From positions 1 through 12,010 of the forward strand of contig JBOFEG010000029.1 of NCBI GenBank assembly GCA_051647685.1: DNA of 12,010 nt. The letters run 5' to 3'. Position numbers and translations under genes: made by a program. Source of the stretch: CALTSX01 sp051647685. GTDB taxonomy: Bacteria; Chlamydiota; Chlamydiia; Chlamydiales; CALTSX01. The notes below the pieces were generated by a model. It searched no databases. It saw only the letters and a program-made list of their open reading frames with translations, and was not told where the DNA came from. This document shows, piece by piece, positions 1-6,030 of the stretch. Within the stretch, counting starts at the first letter, position 1. The number at the start of each line of letters is the position of its first letter.

Positions 1-708
1 ATTTTAATTTATAATAAATAAATTATATAAAATTCAGAATTTATTATCAAAATTATTATTATATTAAAATAAATTAGTTAATGTTATGTTTTTATATTTA
101 TAACTTATTTAAAATATTTTTAATAAAATGTATTCAAATTTGAGAGTTTACAATACAGTTTTCTAGAGACATGCCACTAAATAATAAGGAAGTTATCCTA
201 GTGTTATCAATTTCTATGGCGACTATTCTCTATTTTACTAGCTAAATGGATTGAATTTTTTAAGATATAAAAATCTTCTTCACGATTTGCAAGTTATAAA
301 TTACACAATGATCGGATCTACTTTTAGAGGCAAAAAAATCATAGCAAATAAGTTCTCATATTTTAGAAAGAGATAGAGTATTTACAAAAAAACACGTATA
401 TTGTGTCATTAACATATCTCTAGTTTTACGCAATTTTTCCGCAACTGACTGGAATTTCAAAGAATATTTGCGAATCAAACAGAAACTTTACAAAATTTTT
501 CTGCCTATAAAACTGCATTCTAATATATTCTTTTTGACTCGGAATGATTTGTGATAGCCGACTGATAATCCTTTGATTTATGTTTTGGGAATATAGCAGT
601 CAATTGATGGGGATTTTTATAATATTTTTTTATTGAAAATATATTTAGAAAAAACTAGTTTTCATGAATGAATCAATTTCATTATAATTAACACTTATTA
701 TTAATTAA
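1..708. other. AT-rich stretch with no supported gene
   Basis: No gene with a start codon and a ribosome binding site could be supported here. The first 130 bases are almost entirely A and T. Between about 242 and 554 on the + strand there are two adjacent open stretches in different frames (242-373 and 345-554). Neither has a usable start codon at its left end, which fits either a decayed gene or chance openness. A short inverted repeat (AAGAT / ATCTT) sits near 262-276. The right end carries the promoter-like elements of the next gene. No tRNA, rRNA, CRISPR repeat or insertion-sequence end was recognised. Confidence 0.6.
659..688 (+). promoter_or_regulatory. Possible sigma70-type promoter of the HtrA-like gene
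   Basis: A perfect TATAAT (683-688) lies 18 bases after TTTTCA (659-664), which matches four of six bases of the TTGACA consensus. Transcription would begin near 695, giving a leader of about 30 bases before the ATG at 724. A perfect 12-base palindrome, AAAACTAGTTTT (651-662), overlaps the -35 element and could be a regulator site. In DNA this AT-rich, TATAAT occurs easily by chance, so confidence is moderate. Confidence 0.4.
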
Positions 709-710
709 AT

Positions 711-715
711 GGGGG
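711..715 (+). promoter_or_regulatory. Ribosome binding site that decides the start at 724
   Basis: GGGGG lies 8 bases before ATG 724. An in-frame ATG at 709 would itself contain part of this site and has no purine-rich tract before it. Starting at 724 also puts a clean signal peptide (MKLSYKN followed by a hydrophobic core) at the N-terminus. The start at 724 is therefore preferred. Confidence 0.6.
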
Positions 716-723
716 TATTTATA

Positions 724-1521
724 ATGAAACTAAGTTATAAGAATTTTTCTATTAGTATTGGAATCAGTATATTACTTTGCTCTGCTCTCCAAGCGAACTC
801 TCCTATTTTCAGAACATGTCCCAATTTAGATAAAGTAATGCACTCTGTTATTAACGTGAAAGAGCCCGTGCAAAAAGCTCTATCGCATGCCGGTCGCATA
901 GCAAGTTCTATAGTATCTATTGAGTCAAATCGAAAGGGCGATATCATACAGACATCGGGATTTTTAATTAATGAAAATGGATATATTGTAACTAACTATT
1001 TACACATTAAAGATGCAGATAATATTACAGTTACCCTACTTAATGGAAAAGAATTGCCAGCTATTCTCGTTCAAAAGGGAAATTCTGATTTAGATGCAGC
1101 GATTATTAAAATTGAGGGAGACCAATTTCCTTATATTGCCTTAGATACCACCAATGAATCCTTACCCAGCTGGATATTCTCTATTGGATCTCCTACATCC
1201 AGCAATTACTTAATTACTATTAGTACCCTAAAAGAAAAACATACCTCTAAAAATATTTCGTCTTGCCATATAGAATCGGATAGTTTGCACTCTGGTTCTC
1301 CGCTTTTTGATCTAGAAGGCAATCTCATCGGAATGCATTTGGGCTCTTACCCTATTGGTAAAGAGAGACTATGTAGTGAACCTTTAGACAAAGGTTTTGC
1401 GATTCCATTATCTGTTTTACAAGAAAAAAAGAGTCAATTAGAGGGATTTATAGAAACATCACCTCTTGGTAACTCAAATTTTCTTATTTATTCTAGACAT
1501 TACAAATATGTTTGGAAATAG
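724..1521 (+). CDS. Secreted HtrA/DegP-like protein with damaged catalytic triad, no PDZ domain
   Basis: This 265-residue protein is a shortened paralogue of the HtrA serine protease encoded downstream. An N-terminal basic and hydrophobic segment ending near ALQA (residues about 1-24) looks like a signal peptide, so it should be exported. Residues about 78-235 align by eye with the HtrA protease domain: SGF.I...GYI.TNY, IKDA, ELPA, AIIKI, FDLEGNLIGM and GFAIP all have counterparts. The catalytic positions differ. TNYHVI has become TNYLHI, putting Leu93 where the His belongs and a His one place later. Asp124 is kept. GSSGGP has become LHSGSP, so the Ser (190) remains but the oxyanion-hole Gly two residues before it is Leu. 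Both PDZ domains are absent, and a short unrelated tail follows. By family rules it is probably inactive or much altered. It could act as a binding protein, an inhibitor or partner of HtrA, or a secreted factor; these roles are inference. The open frame with promoter and RBS argues against a plain pseudogene. Confidence 0.85.
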   Translation: MKLSYKNFSISIGISILLCSALQANSPIFRTCPNLDKVMHSVINVKEPVQKALSHAGRIASSIVSIESNRKGDIIQTSGFLINENGYIVTNYLHIKDADNITVTLLNGKELPAILVQKGNSDLDAAIIKIEGDQFPYIALDTTNESLPSWIFSIGSPTSSNYLITISTLKEKHTSKNISSCHIESDSLHSGSPLFDLEGNLIGMHLGSYPIGKERLCSEPLDKGFAIPLSVLQEKKSQLEGFIETSPLGNSNFLIYSRHYKYVWK

Positions 1522-1560
1522 ATTATAAAACTACCTCAATGGTTATTTTGATAAGTGAAT

Positions 1561-1583
1561 GAATATTATAGTTTATAATATTC
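1561..1583. terminator. AT-only hairpin between convergent genes
   Basis: Perfect 10-base arms (GAATATTATA at 1561-1570 and TATAATATTC at 1574-1583) surround a 3-base loop. The hairpin lies between the stop of the HtrA-like gene (1521) and the stop of the facing minus-strand gene (1600), where a shared bidirectional terminator would be expected. It has almost no GC pairs and no clean T-run, so its terminator strength is doubtful. The inverted repeat itself is certain; the function is a guess. Confidence 0.35.
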
Positions 1584-1599
1584 GTAAAAAATTACTTTA

Positions 1600-1877
1600 T
1601 TATAAATAATTTTTCCAAGAGCCTTCCGCTAATGGTAATTCCCTTTCTATCTCTTCTTGAGTAACAAGACTTATATATTCAGGTTTTATATCATTACTAT
1701 ATAGATGTATTTCATCGAATCTGCCTGGGGAAAACAATTTATAGCTATTTTTGTAATTTCAGATAATTTGGTAGAATTTTTGAATCCTAAATATCTTATA
1801 GGCTTATTGATAGGAGAGAAATTTTTTTTCTGATACTTTCCTATAGTTTCTCTAAACTGTATAGAACTGACAGGCAT
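1600..1877 (-). pseudogene. Small gene of unknown function broken by a one-base frameshift
   Basis: A minus-strand frame starts at ATG 1877 with a good ribosome binding site (AAGGGAG, 6-base spacer) and runs to a stop at 1686, giving 63 residues that begin MPVSSIQFRE. Its last part reads poorly. The adjacent frame gives convincing protein sequence over the same DNA and beyond (…LFSPGRFDEIHLY, then EYISLVTQEEIEREL, ending GSWKNYL) with a stop at 1600. Adding one A in the A-run near 1738-1741 joins the two into one protein of 92 residues. The total span is one base short of a whole number of codons, as expected for a single deletion. I do not recognise the family. No signal peptide or membrane segment is visible. 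It may be a real pseudogene, a sequencing error in a homopolymer, or a programmed frameshift. Confidence 0.6.
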
Positions 1878-1905
1878 ATTTTTCTCCCTTTTTCTAGTTA
1901 AAATC

Positions 1906-1923
1906 AGGGTTATATTTAACCCT
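1906..1923. repeat. Inverted repeat AGGGTTA-tatt-TAACCCT
   Basis: Perfect 7-base arms with a 4-base loop lie about 30 bases upstream of the start of the broken minus-strand gene. In that gene's transcript it would form a 5'-leader hairpin; in DNA it could be an operator. There is no T-tract to suggest termination. Confidence 0.5.
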
Positions 1924-2202
1924 TACTGCGGCTTATCTAAACTCAAAAGAAAATGACGCTTTTACTCACGTACAGTACTCATTTGGACATTTATTTTATC
2001 TGGTTAACCTCTTCTCATTTTTGTGTTCAGAATTTTTGCGATTGGAGTATATTTAAATAAATTATTATTTATTACAAATTTTTTCAGTTACGCGCCGGTT
2101 TTACTGAAATATATTTCTTACGTTGAGTAACTCGAAGTAATCTTCCTCTGGCAATCAACTTTTATAACGCTATAATTTCCTTGCATTTCATGTCTAAATA
2201 TA

Positions 2203-2230
2203 TTTAAAAAAACCTATGCTTTAGTATAGT
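2203..2230 (+). promoter_or_regulatory. Possible htrA promoter
   Basis: TTTAAA (2203-2208) and TATAGT (2225-2230) are separated by 16 bases. Transcription would begin near 2237, leaving a leader of about 27 bases that ends in the strong AGGAGG at 2251-2256. The -35 element is a weak match, and other AT-rich hexamers nearby could serve. Confidence 0.4.
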
Positions 2231-2250
2231 ATCCGTTGTATTGAACATAT

Positions 2251-2256
2251 AGGAGG
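2251..2256 (+). promoter_or_regulatory. Consensus ribosome binding site of htrA
   Basis: AGGAGG, a full match to the anti-Shine-Dalgarno core, sits 7 bases before ATG 2264. It is among the strongest sites in the window and fixes the htrA start. Confidence 0.85.
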
Positions 2257-2263
2257 TTTTTGA

Positions 2264-3751
2264 ATGAAGCAGATTTATAAAACTATTTGTCTACTATCTT
2301 TGAGTTTATCAACTGTTCTTTGTCCTGACCTGCTGTTGGTAAATCTAATGGGTTCAGAACCTATATCGATTCAGGCTTATGAAAAAGATTTGAGTGAGAC
2401 CTCTGAAAAGAAAGATATCGCTGTTGCAAATATCCAACAACTTTCCATGACATTTCGTCGAATTGCAAAAGAGACGATCCCGGCTGTGGTTTATTTAAAA
2501 ACAGAGAGAGATAGGCATACTCCGGAAGATGTTGATTCGGATATCTTTCAAGATGATCTCTTCCGAAGGTTTTTTACACCTCATTTTAAAACTCCTCAAA
2601 AACAACAAATCAGTGGTGGATCTGGTTTTATTATTAGTAGCGATGGCTACATCATGACCAATTACCACGTCATTAAAGATGCTACAAAAATTATTGTAGG
2701 TCTACAAGATGAGGAGAAAAGGGAGTTGCCAGCTGTTTTTATTGGTAAGGATTCACATACCGATGTCGCAATTATTAAGATTGATGCGAAACATCTCCCC
2801 TATTTATCTCTCGGGAATTCAGACAGTGCTCAAATTGGGGATTGGGTAATGGCCATTGGCAATCCATTTCAATTTGACGCAACGGTAACTGCCGGCATTA
2901 TTAGTGCAAAAGGTAGGCAGAATTTGCATATTATCGATCTAGAAGATTTTATTCAAACTGATGCTGCTATGAATCCAGGTAGTTCGGGAGGACCTCTTCT
3001 CGATCTAAATGGATCAGTGATCGGTATGAATACAGCGATTTTTTCATTGTCGGGTTATTACATGGGCGTTGGATTTGCCATCCCAAGTAATATCTTAAGC
3101 GCTATTACTACGCAGCTCATAGAAACTGGAAGTGTGGCAAGAGGGTTCTTGGGAATTTCCCTGCAACCGATGAACAAGGAACTTGCGAAAGCATTTGGAC
3201 TCGAAAAGGAAGAGGGTGTAGTAATTACCGAAGTCATGAAGGGATCTCCTGCTGAAAAAGCGGGTCTGCAGCAAGGTGATATTGTGCTCAAAATAAATGA
3301 ACAGCGTATCCAATCGGCTTATTCCTTTAAGAATTTGATTCGATTAATGGTTCCCGAACAAACTATTACAGTCTCCTTACAGAGAAAAAGTAAGATAATG
3401 AGTGTTCCTGTTGTTTTAGGAAATGCAGATATTCACAATCCCTCCTCTATGATTTCCAAAAAACTTGGAATTGAAGTGGAAATGCTTTCCCTAGAACTGG
3501 CTAAGCGATATGGATATTCTCCGGATGCCGAAGGAGTCATGATTAAGTCTGTATATCCCAAAACAATCAGTAGCTTTGTCGGTATTCCTGAAAAATCTCT
3601 TATTGTCGAAATAAATCACCGAAAGATACGGAATATGGAAGATTTTACAACCGCCATGGATGCTGCCTTACATGATTCGAACCAGCGCATTTTATTATTA
3701 CTCAATAATAAAGGATGTAAACAATACTGCGCCTTTAATATTCCGAAGTAA
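2264..3751 (+). CDS. htrA: HtrA/DegP periplasmic serine protease-chaperone
   Basis: HtrA is an exported ATP-independent protease and chaperone that refolds or degrades damaged envelope proteins. The 495-residue product has a hydrophobic N-terminal export signal (about residues 5-30). A trypsin-like domain spans about residues 65-290, with an intact triad: His135 in TNYHVI, Asp167 in HTDVAI and Ser241 in NPGSSGGPL. PDZ1 (about 293-380, starting at RGFLGI) and a more diverged PDZ2 (about 398-490) follow. Length and domain order match chlamydial HtrA, which I recall as about 497 residues. The variant GSSGG in place of the common GNSGG is conservative. In Chlamydia, HtrA also reaches the host cytosol; whether that holds here is unknown. 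The gene stands alone between its own promoter-like site and a strong terminator, so it is probably monocistronic. A shortened paralogue lies upstream on the same strand. Confidence 0.97.
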   Translation: MKQIYKTICLLSLSLSTVLCPDLLLVNLMGSEPISIQAYEKDLSETSEKKDIAVANIQQLSMTFRRIAKETIPAVVYLKTERDRHTPEDVDSDIFQDDLFRRFFTPHFKTPQKQQISGGSGFIISSDGYIMTNYHVIKDATKIIVGLQDEEKRELPAVFIGKDSHTDVAIIKIDAKHLPYLSLGNSDSAQIGDWVMAIGNPFQFDATVTAGIISAKGRQNLHIIDLEDFIQTDAAMNPGSSGGPLLDLNGSVIGMNTAIFSLSGYYMGVGFAIPSNILSAITTQLIETGSVARGFLGISLQPMNKELAKAFGLEKEEGVVITEVMKGSPAEKAGLQQGDIVLKINEQRIQSAYSFKNLIRLMVPEQTITVSLQRKSKIMSVPVVLGNADIHNPSSMISKKLGIEVEMLSLELAKRYGYSPDAEGVMIKSVYPKTISSFVGIPEKSLIVEINHRKIRNMEDFTTAMDAALHDSNQRILLLLNNKGCKQYCAFNIPK

Positions 3752-3756
3752 AAAAT

Positions 3757-3795
3757 AAGGCTCATGTAATGTATACAACATGAGCCTTTCTTTTT
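3757..3795 (+). terminator. Strong intrinsic terminator after htrA
   Basis: A perfect 11-base stem (AAGGCTCATGT at 3757-3767 paired with ACATGAGCCTT at 3778-3788) has a 10-base loop and is followed directly by TCTTTTT. It begins 5 bases after the htrA stop. An A-run on the left side of the stem means it could also stop transcription coming from the right. The next gene's start lies only about 10 bases beyond the T-tract. Confidence 0.88.
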
Positions 3796-3804
3796 AAGAA
3801 TTCT

Positions 3805-4614
3805 TTGATTCCTACAGTGGAATATAGCTCTCTCATTCAAAAGATGAGGGAGTTTTTTTTAGAAAAAAAATATTACGAAGTAGCCGTACAATCCAGAGTA
3901 AGCATACTTGCTGCTTGTGAGGATCCGTTTACGGTACAATCTTTTGAATGGGATAACCAATTATGGCCTCTTCCTCAAACAGGACAAATGTGGCTTGAAC
4001 ATGAATTGCTAAAAAACCCTCGATATCCTGGAGTTTTCTGTATCTCTACTTCCTACCGAAACGAACCGAGTCCCATTGCAGGTAGGCATGAAAAGATTTT
4101 TCCTATGTTTGAATTTGAATCTCATGGGGATGTAGCCGATCTATTGCAACTCGAAAAAGATTTACTCTCGTTCTTTAATTTTAATGATTCAAAAATTATA
4201 AGTTATAAAGAGGCATGCCAAAAATTCTCTACCCATTTGTTAGAGCACGAACATGAACAGATGCTTTGTAGCGATGCGTCGGCTGTATTTATTACTTGCT
4301 TTCTAGCGCATACAGATCCCTTTTGGAATATGAAATATATAGGGGAGGGAATTTTTCAAAAAATCGATGTTATTCTAGCAGGACAGGAAACGATTGGTTC
4401 CGCAGAGCGATCTACAGATGTAGAGGAAATGCGCCACAATTTTCACACTGTATCGGGAGAGAAATATAGAGATGAACTGTATAGCTTATTTGGAGAGACC
4501 AGAGTGAATCAAGAACTCGATCATTATCTATCGCTAGATTTTTTTCCTCGTTTTGGTGGAGGAATTGGTATTACTCGTTTTCTCTCTGCACTCCAGCAAC
4601 AAAATTCCTTATAA
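3805..4614 (+). CDS. Stand-alone class II aminoacyl-tRNA-synthetase-like catalytic core
   Basis: The 269-residue protein resembles the catalytic core of the Asp/Asn/Lys group of class II synthetases without a tRNA anticodon-binding domain. Motif 2 is visible as SYRNE (83-87) followed by a loop and FPMFEFE (99-105). Motif 3 is GGGIGITRF (251-259), keeping the class-defining Arg258. LAGQETIGSAER (191-202) occupies the place of the amino-acid-binding strand. Known stand-alone relatives include EpmA/GenX, which lysylates elongation factor P, and AsnA-type asparagine synthetase. Sequence details differ from both, so the substrate is not assigned. The start is uncertain. TTG 3805 and GTG 3817 keep the helix SSLIQKMREFF expected before the core, while ATG 3844 would cut it. 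No clear ribosome binding site precedes TTG, and the htrA terminator ends just upstream. The gene converges on the next one with only 4 bases between stops. Confidence 0.8.
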   Translation: MIPTVEYSSLIQKMREFFLEKKYYEVAVQSRVSILAACEDPFTVQSFEWDNQLWPLPQTGQMWLEHELLKNPRYPGVFCISTSYRNEPSPIAGRHEKIFPMFEFESHGDVADLLQLEKDLLSFFNFNDSKIISYKEACQKFSTHLLEHEHEQMLCSDASAVFITCFLAHTDPFWNMKYIGEGIFQKIDVILAGQETIGSAERSTDVEEMRHNFHTVSGEKYRDELYSLFGETRVNQELDHYLSLDFFPRFGGGIGITRFLSALQQQNSL

Positions 4615-4618
4615 CCAA

Positions 4619-4804
4619 TTACTTTGTATTATTTGCCTTAGCTACTTCTTTCTCAACATGGTCTTTCGCTGTACCTGGAGATTGAATGCATGAGGTTCTT
4701 TCTCCTTCTCGACTACTGGAATCGGTAGGCGGTCTATCCTGACCATATGTTGCGGTAGTAATGAATAAACAAACAAAGATAGATGTTAGTGTATAATTTT
4801 TCAT
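4619..4804 (-). CDS. Small exported protein of unknown function
   Basis: This 61-residue protein starts with MKNYTLTSIF and a hydrophobic stretch to about residue 20 (TTATYG-Q), a good candidate signal peptide. The mature part would be about 40 residues, very polar and charged (Asp, Arg, Ser, Glu, Lys), with one Cys at 39, and is probably disordered. A longer frame begins at 4855, but the start at 4804 is chosen because it has AAAGGAG 5 bases upstream and puts the signal peptide at the N-terminus. It lies 74 bases downstream of the M50 protease gene on the same strand and could be read from that operon. No family was recognised. The small size keeps confidence moderate, but the start signals make a real gene likely. 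Confidence 0.7.
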   Translation of the reverse strand: MKNYTLTSIFVCLFITTATYGQDRPPTDSSSREGERTSCIQSPGTAKDHVEKEVAKANNTK

Positions 4805-4809
4805 ATCTG

Positions 4810-4816
4810 CTCCTTT
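4810..4816 (-). promoter_or_regulatory. Ribosome binding site that decides the start at 4804
   Basis: Read on the minus strand, AAAGGAG is followed by CAGAT and then ATG. This selects the 61-residue protein over the longer in-frame ORF beginning at 4855, whose upstream bases lack a comparable site. Confidence 0.75.
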
Positions 4817-4840
4817 AGGTAAGAAAGTAGAGATAAGTAT

Positions 4841-4870
4841 AAAAAAAACTGCCAAATAGCAATTGTTTTT
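4841..4870 (-). terminator. Weak terminator-like hairpin after the M50 protease gene
   Basis: On the minus strand AAAAAC pairs with GTTTTT, and an inner TGC pairs with GCA across a 3-base bulge on the left arm. The run of eight T continues past the stem. It lies between the M50 gene and the small exported gene and might attenuate readthrough. The pairing is mostly A-T and imperfect. Confidence 0.28.
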
Positions 4871-4878
4871 AAAAATAT

Positions 4879-6021
4879 TTATACTTGTTTCCTGTTCAAA
4901 AATTGCTGAAACTTATCTATATTTCGGATAGGATCAAATCCTTTTTCTTTAACAGCATCCGATATATTGAGACCCTTTTGCAAAGCGGTTTCTAACCATC
5001 CAAGAGCAGCTTCTACGTGGTGTAATTGGGCGGATGATATGCTCGCGCGTAAAGCTATTTCTGACGTCGGAGTGTGTTGAAAGCATTCTTGTGATAGATC
5101 GTTTACTAGTTTCCAATCCTCCGCTGCAAAAGCGGCTTTATGTAGCATTTTTTTAGATTCAGGTTCTAAATCGCGATAGACAGATTTGAATAGTTCATAT
5201 GATTGGGTTAGATCATTTTCTTGAAAATAGATTCGCGCCAGTGATTCAGTAGCAATTTGATAAAGAATTCCTTTCGGGTTTGATGAACGAATAGATTGTA
5301 GCAATTCTTTGGCTCGCGAAGTGTCCCCTTGCTGCATGGATTGTTCGGCTTGACGCAGTTGTTCCTGCGCTGCCTCGCTTCTATCGGAGTCTGTAAGATT
5401 TCTCACCTGTTTCCAAGATTCGAAGTTTTGAAATGCGAATAATAAAAATAAAGCTCCTGCGAGCCACAGATTCATAAAGAAAGCAATAAATCCAAGTATT
5501 CCTGCAAAAACAATACTGATTAAAAAATTCAAAGTGAGCCCTTTTGCGCCTAAAATGAATTCTAAGAAAATGCGGAGTAGCTGCCCCCCGTCGAGAGGCA
5601 GTACTGGGAGCAGGTTTAGAATAGTCCAGTATAAATTGACTTGGGAAAGAATATGTAGAGCAAAGAGCGCTACCGGAGAGGTAAAAAAAGCACTGTGGAT
5701 AATCATCTTTGCTAGAATAAAGAGAGAAAAACCAAATAAGGGACCATTGAGTACGACAAAAAACTCCTTCCAAAGTGATAATCTAGGTCCCTCTGGATAA
5801 GTTACCCCACCAAAAGCTACTAAGGCAATTTTAGGATGTTGTCCAAAAAATAACGCAGTAAGTGCATGGCCGTATTCATGAAAGAGAATCGAAATAAAAA
5901 TAATGGGAATCCAAACAAGCATCCCAATTATATTTTGTGTATTTAAAAACCCGATCATAGCAGCTATCACCCAAAAAAAAGGAGAAATAGTCACCGGAAT
6001 TCTTTTAAATAGCTGTATCAT
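4879..6021 (-). CDS. Membrane M50 (site-2-type) zinc metalloprotease with C-terminal TPR-like domain
   Basis: M50 proteases cut substrates within or next to the membrane and often work in envelope-stress or regulatory proteolysis. The 380-residue protein has an HEYGH zinc motif (His48, Glu49, His52) inside a hydrophobic helix. A second motif, NLLPVLPLDGG (136-146), supplies Asp144, the third zinc ligand. Several hydrophobic segments span about residues 11-28, 31-52, 86-108, 115-140 and 163-198. There is no PDZ domain of the RseP kind. From about 210 to 375 the chain is soluble, helical and repetitive, with features of tetratricopeptide repeats (for example ARIYFQENDLTQSYELF), ending in a DPIRN…FQQFL pattern typical of TPR tails. 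This architecture fits the FtsH-independent S2P-like group found in many bacteria. The start ATG lies 7 bases after the sucD stop, and its AAGGAG overlaps that stop codon, so translation is probably coupled to sucD. Confidence 0.9.
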   Translation of the reverse strand: MIQLFKRIPVTISPFFWVIAAMIGFLNTQNIIGMLVWIPIIFISILFHEYGHALTALFFGQHPKIALVAFGGVTYPEGPRLSLWKEFFVVLNGPLFGFSLFILAKMIIHSAFFTSPVALFALHILSQVNLYWTILNLLPVLPLDGGQLLRIFLEFILGAKGLTLNFLISIVFAGILGFIAFFMNLWLAGALFLLFAFQNFESWKQVRNLTDSDRSEAAQEQLRQAEQSMQQGDTSRAKELLQSIRSSNPKGILYQIATESLARIYFQENDLTQSYELFKSVYRDLEPESKKMLHKAAFAAEDWKLVNDLSQECFQHTPTSEIALRASISSAQLHHVEAALGWLETALQKGLNISDAVKEKGFDPIRNIDKFQQFLNRKQV

Positions 6022-6024
6022 ATT

Positions 6025-6030
6025 CTCCTT
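6025..6030 (-). promoter_or_regulatory. Ribosome binding site overlapping the sucD stop codon
   Basis: On the minus strand the sucD stop TAA runs straight into GGAG, forming AAGGAG only 3 bases before the ATG of the M50 protease gene. The spacing is short. The arrangement suggests that ribosomes ending sucD re-initiate on the protease gene. Confidence 0.6.

Larger units (their letters stand above)
1878..2263. other. Gene-free spacer upstream of htrA
   Basis: No reading frame with start signals was found. The spacer holds the leader of the broken minus-strand gene with its inverted repeat, a second inverted repeat (TTTCAGT at 2082-2088 and ACTGAAA at 2103-2109, with a 14-base loop of higher GC), and at the right end the promoter-like elements and ribosome binding site of htrA. 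No tRNA or small RNA was recognised. The length is large for a compact chlamydial-type genome, consistent with an insertion or decay site. Confidence 0.5.

Noticed and set aside
709..723. Upstream ATG of the HtrA-like gene
   Set aside because: ATG 709 overlaps the likely ribosome binding site of ATG 724 and would put extra residues before the signal peptide.
735..947. 70-residue minus-strand ORF
   Set aside because: It is antisense to the signal peptide and start of the HtrA-like gene and has no supporting start signals or recognisable motif.
2082..2109. Inverted repeat TTTCAGT / ACTGAAA with a 14-base loop, considered as a terminator or riboswitch
   Set aside because: There is no T-tract, no gene ends before it, and no conserved riboswitch core was seen; it is noted only within the spacer entry.
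5381..5773. 130-residue minus-strand ORF within the M50 gene
   Set aside because: It is a shifted-frame shadow; the zinc motifs and membrane helices belong to the other frame.
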